A stretch of DNA of 64,000 nucleotides from Flavobacterium sp. (GCF_029945805.1 NZ_JAQSDH010000045.1:1-64000); one strand, 5' to 3'. Positions 15,981 through 25,654 are shown, counted from the first letter of the stretch. Notes: generated by a model not told the origin, from the sequence alone. Numbers and translations: made by a program.

Positions 15981-17321
15981 TTATTTCAGTAAAGAAATTA
16001 TTTTATTTTCAACTTCTGCGCTATTCCATTTTTCTTGAATATTTTCCATTTGCATTACTTCTTCCATAATTTTATTTTGAAGATCGCCAATGGCTAAAGC
16101 TTCGGAATAAGGTTGCAAGCTGAATGTAACTCTGCTATATAATGGCATCCATTTATCGGGATGTTTATCTGAAAACCACTTTTCTATTTTCTTTTGTAAT
16201 AAGAAATTCTCATCTGCAGTTTTGGAACTCATTTCCATAAAATTTCTGAAAGAAAGTTCGGCAATAGCATCAGCATTGGGTTTTCTGGAAATTTCGTATT
16301 CTTTAAAAATTGTTTCCCAATCATCACCGTATTTGGAAATCATTTCGCTTAAAATCGTAATATCCTCAAAGCCAGCATTCATTCCGTGACCATAAAAAGG
16401 AACAATTGCATGAGCCGAATCGCCAATTAGCGCGACATTATCGCCATGTGTCCATGGAAAACATTTGGTCATTACTAAATAACTGGTTGGATTCTTAAAG
16501 AAATCTTCGACCAGATCCGGAATTACTTCTTTGGTATCCGGGAAAAATTCGGCAAAGAAAGTTACTAACGTGGCTTCATCTTTTAAATGCTCAAACGAAT
16601 TTTCGCCTTCAAACGGCATGAATAAGGTACAAGTAAAAGTTCCATCCAAATTGGACAACGCCATTAGCATAAAATTTCCTCTTGGCCAAATGTGTAATGA
16701 ATTCTTGTCTATTTTATGTGTTCCATCAGGATTTGCGGGAATATGCAATTCTTTGTAACCCATTTTCATGAATTCTTGCGAGTAGTCAAACATACTTTGA
16801 CGTTGCATTCTGTGGCGAATTCTAGAAAAAGCACCATCGGCACCAAAGCATTTGTCGTATTTGAGTTCAGTCCACTCGCCTCTTTCGGTTTCCCCAATAT
16901 GCAAAGTGGCATCCGCTAACGTAATGTCCCAAATTTTATGTTCAAAAAAGAATTCAACTCCTTCGGCTTCAGCCAAATCAATCATTCTTCTGTTCAAAAT
17001 TCCACGAGACAAAGAGAAAATTGCTTCACCATCTTTACCGTAATTCTGATAATTCAGCTTTCCATCTTTTAAATGAATCGCTCGTTTGTCAACTGCAATA
17101 CCAATTTTGCGAATTTCATCATCAAGACCAACGTCTTCCATGGCTTTCCAACCGCGGTTTGACATTACTAAATTAATGGAACGACCAGAAAATTCAACTG
17201 TTCTGATATCGGGACTTCGGTCAAATACGTGAACGGTATGACCTTGCTTTTTGAGATAGATTGCTAACAATGTTCCGACTAAGCCCGAACCTACAACAGC
17301 AATTTTTTGAGGACTTTGCAT
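15981..17321 (-). CDS. kmo: Kynurenine 3-monooxygenase (FAD-dependent)
   Basis: The 446-residue flavoprotein has an N-terminal FAD-binding Rossmann motif GSGLVGTLLAIYL (about residues 11-23) with the acidic strand end FDRSPD. The FAD pyrophosphate/ribose motif is ALIGDSAHAIVPFYGHGMNAGFED (about residues 298-321), typical of KMO with its conserved GQGMN-like segment. It hydroxylates L-kynurenine to 3-hydroxykynurenine using NADPH and O2. With kynU (25.8 kb) it supports kynurenine breakdown or NAD synthesis through 3-hydroxyanthranilate. The length agrees with bacterial KMO. Confidence 0.9.
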   Translation of the reverse strand: MQSPQKIAVVGSGLVGTLLAIYLKKQGHTVHVFDRSPDIRTVEFSGRSINLVMSNRGWKAMEDVGLDDEIRKIGIAVDKRAIHLKDGKLNYQNYGKDGEAIFSLSRGILNRRMIDLAEAEGVEFFFEHKIWDITLADATLHIGETERGEWTELKYDKCFGADGAFSRIRHRMQRQSMFDYSQEFMKMGYKELHIPANPDGTHKIDKNSLHIWPRGNFMLMALSNLDGTFTCTLFMPFEGENSFEHLKDEATLVTFFAEFFPDTKEVIPDLVEDFFKNPTSYLVMTKCFPWTHGDNVALIGDSAHAIVPFYGHGMNAGFEDITILSEMISKYGDDWETIFKEYEISRKPNADAIAELSFRNFMEMSSKTADENFLLQKKIEKWFSDKHPDKWMPLYSRVTFSLQPYSEALAIGDLQNKIMEEVMQMENIQEKWNSAEVENKIISLLK

Positions 17322-17344
17322 TTATTTATACTAAACGGTTTTGC

Positions 17345-17512
17345 AAATTTAATTATTTAAACGCAGATTTCGCAGATTAACAGAGATAAAGGAACACAGC
17401 TGCAATTAGAAACACAGATTTCACAGATTAAAACAGATAAATTCGTTCAAAACCAATGTGCCTTCTAAAAAAATAATTTGTGCCAATATGTGCCAATCTG
17501 TGCAATCTGTGT
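17345..17512. repeat. CACAGATTTCACAGATTAAAACAGAT repeat region
   Basis: Degenerate tandem and inverted units of (g/c)cagatt and GTGCCAAT(A/C)TGTG fill the gap between kmo and the penicillin acylase gene. The end facing the acylase (tgtgccaatctgtgcaatctgtgt) is inverted relative to the kmo end, so a long imperfect stem could form. The acylase stop codon sits at the border. Confidence 0.55.
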
Positions 17513-19899
17513 TAGCTTTTCGGTTTGAAAACGAGTTTGGTTGATGTTTTGATGATCTCTTCCTTATTCAATTTCATTTTCCTGAATTTTCCTTTGACAA
17601 ACATATCGGACTGATCTCTATAGTGTTGACTCATCGGGTTGCCGGATTGTCCTGTTGGTAAGATGCTCCAACTGTTTTCAATATCCGAAAAATCAATTAT
17701 TCTTCTTGTTGACGGACCGCCTTTTACTTGAATTTGGGCATCATCAGAATAGGTAAACAATTGATTATTGATTACTTCATTGGTTCCCGAAATTCCAAAC
17801 GTATCAACATTAAAAAACTTACTGAATAGTTTTACTTTCCCAATAGGATGCTGGAATTCCACTTTATGTACTTTCTCCCATTTCCATTGACTGACATCCG
17901 AACCCAATTGACTTTCTAAGGAAGCGACGGCTTCTTTAAAGGATTTTGTTAGTATTTCAGCTTGCGTTTCTGTTTTATTTTTGGTTGAAACATTATCCCA
18001 CCAAGGCGAGACTGCATTCTGAGTTTGGGCCTCAATCATTTGCTTGACAATGTGCGTGCCCAATAATAATTTGAAATTTTCTTCGCCCAATTCATCTTCA
18101 AAAGTATCTTTCAAATAAAAGTAGAACCATTTGTTGTAAATGCTTGGCGCGATATCTTCTAAATCATGTGTTCCTTTCCATTGTTTTAGAATGCTTAACG
18201 CTTGCTTTTCGTTTTGTGAAAATTTGGATGTATCCAATGGCTTAGTCATATTTGCCACTATAGTTTGAGCTGTAGCCGATGTATTATCAACTATCATTTT
18301 AGAAACATCTTCTTTGGTCCAATCATTTTTTGGAGCTAACAATGCGTCAATTCGCATGGCTCTGTCTTTTGGAAGATAATATCCTGGGTACAAATAGCCG
18401 TCAATAGCTTCAGGTTGGTTATTGGAAGTATACACATAATTCCATGTTGGATTAATAGCGGCTGGATTTTTAGCAAACGGAAGAAACTCTTTCTTATCGT
18501 CAATGCCGTTGGCTCCGTTTAAGATGAAGTTGGTGTTGACCGATTTATCTACTTTATACAACTTTCCAGAAGTGATCCAAGCAATATTACCTTTGGCATC
18601 GCCATACATAATATTCAATCCTGGCGCTTTGATTAGTTCTATGTTTTTATGAAAATTTTCTAAATCTTTGGCGTGCGATAATTCATAAACGGCATCCAGA
18701 ATTTGATTTTTTTGTTGGGTATAAATCCATGACATCGCAACGGATTCATTTGGTTTCAAACCATCTAATAAGCCGTTTACTATTGGCCCGTGTTGGGAAG
18801 TTTTGACATTTAGTTTGTAATCCGCACTATCTTTAACCTTGATAATTTTTTGTTTATAAGTGTAGTTTCTATATCCTTCAACCGTTTTATATTCCTTTTC
18901 ATTGTTTGGATTGTTCACTTCTTCAAAGAAATCTAAGTCGTCATTTTCAAACATTGTTAGTCCATAAGCGTACTTGCGGTTGTGTCCTAAAAGCGGAAAT
19001 GGCGTTCCCGCGATGTAGTGGCCGTACATTTCATAATCAGGACAAACGATATGCGCTTCATACCAAGTTCCGGGTTGTGAATACATGATGTGGGGATCAT
19101 TTGCCAAAATCACTTTGCCGTTTTTTGTTTTGTTTCCACCAATAACCCAACTATTACTTCCTATAAAAGCGGGCACAGGCGCATTTTCTAATAAACTCGC
19201 AACTGATTTTGCTATTGTTGTATATTCTTTGTATTTGCCCTTATTCGTTTTTAATTGTTTTGTTGCCAATGAACCATCGATTCCAAAATCTTTTAAATAC
19301 TCCATTCCAAAACGATCGCGAATTTCTGTTAGCAACGGATCCGTTTTTTGTGCCATGGCAAAGCTGAATGACATATATCCGAATATATTATAGACATCGT
19401 TCAAGGTAAATTTTTCTTGTTTGATTCCTAATAAAGTAATTTCCACTGGTGTTTTTCCTTCTTCGATGTACTGATTGATTCCGTCAAGATAGGCGTTTGC
19501 CAAAATGTAGGTTTGAGAATTTTTATCCATAGCGGCGACAGCTTTTTTAGAATTTTCCTCTATTCCAATTCCAGCAAAAAATTTATCCGTTTTCAATGCG
19601 GGATTTCCGAAAATTTCTGAAAGTCGCCCAGGTGCAATACGACGCATGAGTTCCATTTGCCAAAGTCGATCTTGCGCATGCACATAGCCTAAAGTTACCA
19701 TGGCATCTTTTTGTGTAGCAGCATAAATATGCGGAACACCATACTCATCAAAGTAGACAGTGGTTTCGGTACTGAGGTTTTTTAAGTTTTCTTCGCCTTG
19801 ATAATTGGGTTTAGTATATTGGAGGTATGCAAATAAGGATAGTGCGATGAGTATTATTATGGATAATAAGCCTAAAAGCAGTTTCTTAAAAAATTTCAT
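17512..19899 (-). CDS. Penicillin acylase family protein (Ntn hydrolase)
   Basis: This is a 795-residue precursor if started at MKFFKK. The longer ORF start at 19944 lies upstream of a -7 element (19919-19926) and is therefore unlikely. There is one N-terminal hydrophobic segment (signal or anchor), an alpha chain, then the autoproteolytic site GSNSWVIGG. Ser248 (counted from MKFFKK) after Gly would become the N-terminal nucleophile of the beta chain. The family cleaves amide bonds of beta-lactams, N-acyl-homoserine lactones or similar acyl amides; the natural substrate here is unknown. It is probably periplasmic. Confidence 0.88.
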   Translation of the reverse strand: MKFFKKLLLGLLSIIILIALSLFAYLQYTKPNYQGEENLKNLSTETTVYFDEYGVPHIYAATQKDAMVTLGYVHAQDRLWQMELMRRIAPGRLSEIFGNPALKTDKFFAGIGIEENSKKAVAAMDKNSQTYILANAYLDGINQYIEEGKTPVEITLLGIKQEKFTLNDVYNIFGYMSFSFAMAQKTDPLLTEIRDRFGMEYLKDFGIDGSLATKQLKTNKGKYKEYTTIAKSVASLLENAPVPAFIGSNSWVIGGNKTKNGKVILANDPHIMYSQPGTWYEAHIVCPDYEMYGHYIAGTPFPLLGHNRKYAYGLTMFENDDLDFFEEVNNPNNEKEYKTVEGYRNYTYKQKIIKVKDSADYKLNVKTSQHGPIVNGLLDGLKPNESVAMSWIYTQQKNQILDAVYELSHAKDLENFHKNIELIKAPGLNIMYGDAKGNIAWITSGKLYKVDKSVNTNFILNGANGIDDKKEFLPFAKNPAAINPTWNYVYTSNNQPEAIDGYLYPGYYLPKDRAMRIDALLAPKNDWTKEDVSKMIVDNTSATAQTIVANMTKPLDTSKFSQNEKQALSILKQWKGTHDLEDIAPSIYNKWFYFYLKDTFEDELGEENFKLLLGTHIVKQMIEAQTQNAVSPWWDNVSTKNKTETQAEILTKSFKEAVASLESQLGSDVSQWKWEKVHKVEFQHPIGKVKLFSKFFNVDTFGISGTNEVINNQLFTYSDDAQIQVKGGPSTRRIIDFSDIENSWSILPTGQSGNPMSQHYRDQSDMFVKGKFRKMKLNKEEIIKTSTKLVFKPKS

Positions 19900-19918
19900 A
19901 GAGAGGATGTTTCGTAGA

Positions 19919-19926
19919 CAAATATA
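19919..19926 (-). promoter_or_regulatory. -7 promoter element for the penicillin acylase gene
   Basis: TATATTTG on the minus strand is a perfect TAnnTTTG match, 20 bases upstream of the MKFFKK start. Because it lies inside the extended ORF, it supports the shorter start. Confidence 0.5.
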
Positions 19927-20060
19927 GTAAATTGTGTCTTTCAATAGGATTAGAATGACATTGCCTTTTTATTGTTTCTGATTAAATATAATTGCAACAA
20001 GATTTTTGTACTTTTAACCATCTAATAAACTTTATCCCTACATCTTAAAAAATATCATTT

Positions 20061-21686
20061 ATGAAAAGAAGAGCTTTTTTAACCAATAGTAGTCTGGCGG
20101 CTGCCGGATTGACCACTACTCTATTTGCTGTGGCTGCTTGTTCTGATAAGAAAACAGAAACAGCAACGACTACTAAAACTGATAGCGCAGAAGATAATTT
20201 CGAATTGAATGAAATTACCGTAGCTGAACTTCAAGATAAAATGGTAAAGGGAGATTACAGTTCGGAACAAATCACCAAATTATACCTAGACCGAATCGAA
20301 GCTATAGATAAAAACGGTCCAAAACTAAATGCTGTTATCGAAATCAATCCCGATGCTTTGGCAATTGCAAAAACAATGGACAAAGAACGCAAAGAAGGAA
20401 AAACAAGAGGAGCATTACACGGAATTCCCATTTTAATAAAAGACAACATTGACACTGCCGATAAAATGATGACCACTGCAGGTGCGCTTGCTATGCTTGG
20501 ACACCAAGCAGAAAAAGATGCTTTTATTGTAAAGCGATTGCGAGATGCGGGCACGGTTTTATTAGGAAAAACCAATTTGAGTGAATGGGCCAACTTTCGT
20601 TCTACGAATTCCTGTTCGGGTTGGAGTAGTCGCGGTGGACAAACTAAAAACCCTTACATATTGGATCATTCACCTTGTGGCTCTAGTTCGGGCTCGGGTT
20701 CAGCTGTGGCAGCAAATTTATGTGCTATTGCGATTGGTACAGAAACGGATGGATCAATTACTTGTCCCGCTTCGGTAAGTGGAGTGGTTGGAATTAAACC
20801 CACTGTTGGCTTAGTAAGCCGCTCCGGAATAATACCAATTTCGCATACACAAGATACGGCTGGCCCACTAACTAGAACCGTTACTGATGCTGCGATACTT
20901 TTGGAAATTTTGGCAGGCATTGATGAATCTGATGCTATTACGAAAGAAAGTGCTGGAAAAGTAACGAAATACACAAAATACCTTGATATCAATGGATTGA
21001 AAGGCAAAAGAATTGGAGTCGAAAAGAAAAAATACACCAATCAGTTTTTGAACCACTTACAAGAAAAAGCAGTAAACGTTTTAAAACAACAAGGTGCTGT
21101 TATAGTAGAAATTGAATACTTAGACCGCGTTAATGCCTTGGGTGCTGATGAGCTCGTAGTACTGAAATATGAGTTTAAATATGGTGTGAATAAATATCTT
21201 TCGAATACTAATGCTAAGGTAAAAACAGTAGCAGAAGTTATTGCCTACAACAAACAAAACGAAGACAAAACCATGCCCACGTTTAAACAAGAAATTTTAG
21301 AAATGTGTGAGACCAAGAACGGTTTGGATACTGCCGAATATACTGCTGCCTTAGCTAAAAGTCATAACGGTACAAAACAAATTCTGGATACCGTTATGCA
21401 AAAAAATAATCTCGATGCTATAACGGGATTAACTATGGGACCATCGTGCAGCATTGACACTATTTATGGTGATCGTTGGGGCGATGTGTTTTTGACCGCT
21501 CCTGCGGCAATGAGTGGTTATCCTCATATTAGTGTGCCGTGCGGAAAAGTATATGAGTTGCCTGTAGGACTATCATTTTTTAGTGGTGCTTATCGTGAAG
21601 GTGAAATAATCGCTTTGGCCTATGCCTATGAACAAGCCACTAAACATAGGATACAGCCAGCGTTTACCAGATCATTCATTATGTAA
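20061..21686 (+). CDS. Exported amidase-signature (GatA-like) lipoprotein
   Basis: The 541-residue protein begins with MKRRAFLTNSS and a hydrophobic stretch ending VAAC (Cys27), so it looks like a Tat-exported lipoprotein. It then has the amidase signature fold. The catalytic Lys is Lys127 in PILIKDN, and the Ser-cis-Ser/Lys region is GSSSGSGSAVAANL followed by GTETDGSITCPAS. It hydrolyses an amide bond, but the substrate is not apparent. Being exported rather than cytosolic separates it from true Glu-tRNA amidotransferase GatA. It stands alone on its strand between two leftward genes. Confidence 0.88.
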   Translation: MKRRAFLTNSSLAAAGLTTTLFAVAACSDKKTETATTTKTDSAEDNFELNEITVAELQDKMVKGDYSSEQITKLYLDRIEAIDKNGPKLNAVIEINPDALAIAKTMDKERKEGKTRGALHGIPILIKDNIDTADKMMTTAGALAMLGHQAEKDAFIVKRLRDAGTVLLGKTNLSEWANFRSTNSCSGWSSRGGQTKNPYILDHSPCGSSSGSGSAVAANLCAIAIGTETDGSITCPASVSGVVGIKPTVGLVSRSGIIPISHTQDTAGPLTRTVTDAAILLEILAGIDESDAITKESAGKVTKYTKYLDINGLKGKRIGVEKKKYTNQFLNHLQEKAVNVLKQQGAVIVEIEYLDRVNALGADELVVLKYEFKYGVNKYLSNTNAKVKTVAEVIAYNKQNEDKTMPTFKQEILEMCETKNGLDTAEYTAALAKSHNGTKQILDTVMQKNNLDAITGLTMGPSCSIDTIYGDRWGDVFLTAPAAMSGYPHISVPCGKVYELPVGLSFFSGAYREGEIIALAYAYEQATKHRIQPAFTRSFIM

Positions 21687-21738
21687 TAAGCAACTTAGGT
21701 TAAAAATGATTTTCTTTGATTGCGTTTTTTTTAGAAAT

Positions 21739-22191
21739 TTAGATGGTAAAAGCGGTAGTATTTTTGACTTCACCTATCACAAATGTGCTGTGTGTACTGC
21801 CAATATGCTGCAAGGATGTAAGCTTTGTAACCATAAACTCTCTGTATTCTCGCATGTCTTTTACGCAGATTTTGAGGATGTAATCGTAATCGCCACTGAC
21901 GTGAAAACATTCTAAAACTTCGTTTAGTTTTACAACTTCTTTTTCGAATTGATTGATGAATTCTTTGGTGTGTTGCAATAACTTTAAATGACAGAAAACG
22001 ACAAATCCTTTGTTGATTTTATTCCGATTTAACAAGACGACGTACTTTTCGATGAAGCCTTCGCGTTCTAGTTTTTTAACACGTTCGTAGACTGCCGTTA
22101 CCGAAAGGTTGAGTTTTACCGAAAGTTCTTTGGTGGTTTTCTTGGTGTCGTGTTGCAGTAATTCAAGTAACTTTTTATCGGTGGCGTCCAT
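21739..22191 (-). CDS. Lrp/AsnC-family transcriptional regulator
   Basis: This 150-residue regulator has an N-terminal winged helix (LLELLQHDTKKTTKELSVKLNLS...VYERVKKLEREGFIEKY, about residues 7-48). The C-terminal RAM ligand-binding domain is about residues 65-140 (CFHVSGDYDYILKICVKDMREY). Family members sense amino acids, often leucine or methionine. It is divergent from a Cys/Met-metabolism PLP enzyme, and such pairs usually mean direct control of the neighbour. That makes a sulfur amino acid a likely effector, by inference. Confidence 0.9.
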   Translation of the reverse strand: MDATDKKLLELLQHDTKKTTKELSVKLNLSVTAVYERVKKLEREGFIEKYVVLLNRNKINKGFVVFCHLKLLQHTKEFINQFEKEVVKLNEVLECFHVSGDYDYILKICVKDMREYREFMVTKLTSLQHIGSTHSTFVIGEVKNTTAFTI

Positions 22192-22575
22192 GGGTTGAAG
22201 TTGCGGTTAAAAAATCGGCATAATTAATTATTGTATTTCAAAAGTAGTTAATATTTCTATTAAAATTAATAAATATAGTTTTATAATCTATTATTTTGAT
22301 TTTATGTTGACATTAAATCTGATATTTTGTTTTTTTGATGATTGTTACAAGGTAACGAAAAACCCTAGCCCAGATTACCTAAACAAGTTTATATTTATTA
22401 ATGGTGTTCGGTGAACACTCCGTGTTTGCAATGAAAATCCTTTTTTAGGATTGCCCTGTAGTGAAGCGAAAGGGAAAGCAATCCTGAAAAAGATTGCAGT
22501 GGGAAGCTGGAATTAGCTTCAAAAAATAAAACTAATTGAGGATGCGATTGTTTCGTTCCTCGCAATGATACAACT
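22192..22575. other. Divergent intergenic region between lrp-like and PLP-enzyme genes
   Basis: The first 160 bases next to the regulator gene are very AT-rich and should hold its promoter and operator sites; no clear -33/-7 pair stands out. The middle holds a palindromic element (22361-22515). The last 40 bases carry a GATTGTTTCGTTCCTCGCAATGAT repeat unit related to one at the metH start. The ORF at 22398-22601 on the minus strand is repeat-derived, not a gene. Confidence 0.5.
22361..22515 (+). repeat. Interspersed palindromic element, copy C
   Basis: The start CCCTAGCCCAGATTACC and the later GAAAATCCTTTTTTAGGATTGC, a loop, GCAATCCTGAAAAAGATTGCAG and GAAGCTGGAATTAGC match the family pattern. 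The inner stem here is AGGATTGC(C)CT pairing with AG(GG..)GCAATCCT, different from the other copies. It is split by about 45 bases of unrelated sequence. Confidence 0.5.
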
Positions 22576-23778
22576 ATGAAAGACTTTAATCCTGCAGACA
22601 ATATTCAAGATTTACAATATTTTGGCGAATTTGGTGGTGTGAATCCATCGATTTCGGACAGTTCGACGTATACTTTTTTATCGGCTAAAACGATGTTTGA
22701 CACGTTTGAAGGTAATGCTGAAGGCTGTTATTTGTATTCGAGACATTCGTCACCGAGTAATTTATATTTAGACAAAGCCTTGGCCGCTATGGAGGGAACG
22801 GAGACTGCAAATGTTTCTGCTTCTGGAATGGGTGCTATTACGCCGACACTTTTACAGTTGTGCAGCAATGGTGACCACATTGTTTCGAGCCGAACGATTT
22901 ATGGCGGAACGTATGCTTTTTTGAAAAACTTTACGCCACGATTTGGCATCAAAACGTCGTTTGTAGACATTACAAAACTAGATATTGTTGAAGCTGCCAT
23001 CACTCCGGAAACGAAAGTTCTTTACTGCGAAACAGTAAGTAATCCATTATTAGAAGTTGCAGATATTGCTTCGCTGGCTAAAATTGCCAAAAAATACAAG
23101 CTTACTTTAGTAGTTGACAATACTTTTTCGCCTTTATCTGTAGCGCCGATTTCATTAGGTGCCGATATTGTGATACACAGTTTGACCAAATATATTAATG
23201 GAAGTAGCGATACGGTTGGCGGTGTTACCTGTGCTTCGAGAGATTTTATCAATAGTTTGAAAGATGTGAATTCGGGTGCGAGCATGTTGCTTGGACCAAC
23301 GATGGATAGTATGCGAAGTGCGAGCGTGATGAAAAACCTGAGAACGCTTCACATTCGAATGAAGCAGCACAGTTATAACGGTTTGTATTTGGCTCAGAAG
23401 TTTGAAAATGAAGGCATTAAAACGGTATATCCTGGTTTGGAAAGTCATCCGAGTCATGCATTGTATGCTTCGATGATTAATAAAGAATATGGTTTTGGTG
23501 GAATGATGACTATTGATGTGGGGACTTTGGATAAAGCCAATGAATTGATGGAATTGATGCAGGAGCGAAACTTAGGGTATTTGGCGGTAAGTTTAGGTTT
23601 TTATAAAACGTTGTTTAGTGCGCCTGGGAGTTCTACCTCTTCTGAAATTCCACTTGAAGAACAAAAAGCGATGGGATTAACGGATGGTTTAATTCGTTTT
23701 TCAATAGGATTAGACAATGATATTGAAAGAACGTATCAGTCGATGAAACAGTGTATGAAAGAGTTAGGGATTTTATAA
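22576..23778 (+). CDS. Cys/Met-metabolism PLP-dependent enzyme (methionine gamma-lyase-like)
   Basis: The 400-residue protein belongs to the trans-sulfuration PLP family (cystathionine gamma-synthase, cystathionine lyase, methionine gamma-lyase). YSRHSSPSNLYLDKALAAMEGTE matches the usual YSR..NPT...E region. VDNTFSPL holds the PLP-binding Asp. VIHSLTKYINGSSDTVGG holds the Schiff-base Lys, and the C-terminal region has LIRFSIGLDN. The exact reaction cannot be set from sequence; beta/gamma elimination of a sulfur amino acid is likely. The divergent Lrp regulator fits catabolic control. Confidence 0.85.
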   Translation: MKDFNPADNIQDLQYFGEFGGVNPSISDSSTYTFLSAKTMFDTFEGNAEGCYLYSRHSSPSNLYLDKALAAMEGTETANVSASGMGAITPTLLQLCSNGDHIVSSRTIYGGTYAFLKNFTPRFGIKTSFVDITKLDIVEAAITPETKVLYCETVSNPLLEVADIASLAKIAKKYKLTLVVDNTFSPLSVAPISLGADIVIHSLTKYINGSSDTVGGVTCASRDFINSLKDVNSGASMLLGPTMDSMRSASVMKNLRTLHIRMKQHSYNGLYLAQKFENEGIKTVYPGLESHPSHALYASMINKEYGFGGMMTIDVGTLDKANELMELMQERNLGYLAVSLGFYKTLFSAPGSSTSSEIPLEEQKAMGLTDGLIRFSIGLDNDIERTYQSMKQCMKELGIL

Positions 23779-23798
23779 CGTAATTCAATCCAATAAAA

Positions 23799-23837
23799 AA
23801 ACGAGTTAACACCATCCCTGCCGTTAACTCGTTTTAC
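23799..23837. terminator. Bidirectional terminator hairpin
   Basis: ACGAGTTAAC and GTTAACTCGT are a perfect 10-base inverted repeat around a 12-base loop. It has A residues on one side and T residues on the other, between two convergent genes. It can serve both strands. Confidence 0.85.
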
Positions 23838-23857
23838 CAAAATCATTATGTACCTTT

Positions 23858-24265
23858 TTATTTCTTCTTACTATCATCAATAATTGCACCTGTACCAGCT
23901 CCTAATCCTGCGCCCGCCAAACCACCAATAATAGCTCCTTCTCCTTTTTTCTTACTTATTGCAGCGCCTGTTATAGCACCTACTCCGGCTCCGATTACGG
24001 CTCCTTTAGCAGCACCACTCCATTTTTTTCTTGCCGGAGCTGCAGCAGCAGGTTGTTGATTATTTACAATCACTACTTCTTTTTGTTTCTCTTGCGCTTT
24101 ATAAACTGTATTCATTGAATCAATGATATATTGTTTTTGAGCTACTGTCTTCATAGAATCAATAGTCACTTGACGCGCTTCATCAACTACTACTCCTTGC
24201 TTGTCTGTATTTTTACACGATACAATTACAGCTACAGTGGCGAAAATCAATAGTACCTTTTTCAT
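23858..24265 (-). CDS. Glycine-zipper (YMGG-like) lipoprotein
   Basis: This 135-residue protein has a lipoprotein signal with Cys17 (VIVSC). A polar, coiled-coil-prone middle follows (about 20-75). The glycine zipper is GAAKGAVIGAGVGAITGAAI and GAIIGGLAGAGLGAGTGAI (about 84-128), ending in DDSKKK. Glycine zippers insert into or pack at membranes, and family members are envelope-associated with unclear function. It is monocistronic, ending at the shared terminator. Confidence 0.85.
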   Translation of the reverse strand: MKKVLLIFATVAVIVSCKNTDKQGVVVDEARQVTIDSMKTVAQKQYIIDSMNTVYKAQEKQKEVVIVNNQQPAAAAPARKKWSGAAKGAVIGAGVGAITGAAISKKKGEGAIIGGLAGAGLGAGTGAIIDDSKKK

Positions 24266-24399
24266 AATTCAATAGTTATTAGTTACAAGGCAAAGTAACG
24301 ACAACCATTTGATGTTGGGGTTATATGATTTAGCGCAAAGTTTATAGAATTACGGTTCTGCTTGCAATAGTGGTGGATTCTAATGGATTTGAAAATGAA

Positions 24400-25488
24400 T
24401 TATTTTCTATCAAAAAGTATTTTATTTCCAACATTCAATCCGTTATTTTTAGCTAAAACACCACACATATGGAATAACATTCGGGCGCCTACATTGCCGT
24501 CCCAATCGTCATTCTCGCCTGGTGCTACTTCAACTAAATCAAAACCTATGATTTCTTTTCCGCTTGCGGCTAGTTTATTGAATAGATAAGTGGCTTGTTC
24601 GAATGAAAATCCACCTGGAACCGGAGTTCCCGTATTGGGGCAATACCAAGGATACATTCCGTCGATATCAAAACTGATACACACTTTATGAGGCAAACTT
24701 GCCATAATTGCATCGCATTGTTGTGCCCACGTTTTCCCTTCAAAAGATTCGGCTTTTAAATCCGCATCGGTATTAATTAAAACTCTTCCTTTAGATTCTT
24801 TTGCCACAGTAACTTCTTGTTCGCAGAAATCGCGAATTCCCACTTGAACAATCTTGGATATTTGTGGAATTTGTAATGCATTGTACATTATTGACGCATG
24901 CGAGAACGTAAAGCCTTCGTAGGCAATTCGCAAATCCATGTGCGCATCGAGATGCAGGATTCCGAAATTATCGTGAATTGAGGCCAAGGCTTCATAATAG
25001 CCTAATGGTGTAGAATGATCTCCACCAAGAAGCACTACTTTTTTCCCTTGATTCATCCAGAATAACACTTTTTCTTTTACTTCTGTATGCAAATCGCGGC
25101 ATGCTTTATTTATGGTTACCAAATCGGCTACTAAAGCGGGATGATGGTTCAACTCTTCTCCTTTTTCTAATGCATGAATGATAGGCTGAGCCAACGTTTT
25201 ATAGGAATTGGAATTGATTTTCCAATGTTCTGGCGCGTTATCATAGTACATTCCGAGTTTCCATAATTCGGGAAAATCTTGGTGATTTAAATCGACTTGA
25301 AACGACGCGTCTAAAACCGCTTCGGGGCCATCAGATGCACCAGAGCCGTAACTTACGGTTACTTCCCACGGCACTGGAATGATTATAATTTCGGATTGTT
25401 CGGCTGAAAAGGGTAATCCAAAAATGGTTGCATCAGCTAAACCGGGTTGACTTGGATCGAAAGTGTCTATGATTTGTTGTTTGGTCAT
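24400..25488 (-). CDS. Agmatinase/arginase-family ureohydrolase
   Basis: The 362-residue protein has the ureohydrolase metal sites: GGDHS (about residue 160), LHLDAHMDLR (about 180-190) and the SFDIDG pair later on. These residues bind two Mn ions. The family signature after this, usually DPxxxPGTGTPxxGG, reads YPWYCPNTGTPVPGG here, so the usual Asp is Tyr. The protein is also longer than SpeB, with about 80 extra N-terminal residues. It may hydrolyse agmatine, arginine or formiminoglutamate; the substrate is uncertain. Confidence 0.85.
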   Translation of the reverse strand: MTKQQIIDTFDPSQPGLADATIFGLPFSAEQSEIIIIPVPWEVTVSYGSGASDGPEAVLDASFQVDLNHQDFPELWKLGMYYDNAPEHWKINSNSYKTLAQPIIHALEKGEELNHHPALVADLVTINKACRDLHTEVKEKVLFWMNQGKKVVLLGGDHSTPLGYYEALASIHDNFGILHLDAHMDLRIAYEGFTFSHASIMYNALQIPQISKIVQVGIRDFCEQEVTVAKESKGRVLINTDADLKAESFEGKTWAQQCDAIMASLPHKVCISFDIDGMYPWYCPNTGTPVPGGFSFEQATYLFNKLAASGKEIIGFDLVEVAPGENDDWDGNVGARMLFHMCGVLAKNNGLNVGNKILFDRK

Positions 25489-25593
25489 TTTGTTTTAGAT
25501 TATCGGATTATGGATTTTTGGATTACAGATTTGATAAATGAATTAAGTTAAACAGTTAGTACAATTTTATAGTAGCGCCAATTATTTGCAGTT

Positions 25594-25654
25594 TGTCACA
25601 CTGAGCTTGTCGAAGTACTTTAAAAAAGGTCTTCGACAAGCTCAGACTGACATT
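25594..25654. repeat. Inverted CTTCGACAAGCTCAG repeat pair
   Basis: GTCACACTGAGCTTGTCGAAG and CTTCGACAAGCTCAGACTGAC face each other across a 16-base spacer and could form a stem of about 20 bp. This is a variant of the CTTCGACTGCGCTCAG repeat found elsewhere in the window. It lies between two leftward genes, kynU (downstream) and the agmatinase gene. Confidence 0.75.

Noticed and set aside
19900-19944. Upstream start of the penicillin acylase ORF
   Set aside because: It lies upstream of or within a perfect -7 promoter element and precedes a good signal/anchor start at MKFFKK.
22192-22575. SAM or other riboswitch before the Cys/Met PLP enzyme
   Set aside because: No S-box or SAM-II core is visible; the structured part belongs to the interspersed element.
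22398-22601. 67-aa ORF with SLRGTKQSH sequence
   Set aside because: It is translated from dispersed repeat DNA and overlaps the start of the PLP-enzyme gene.
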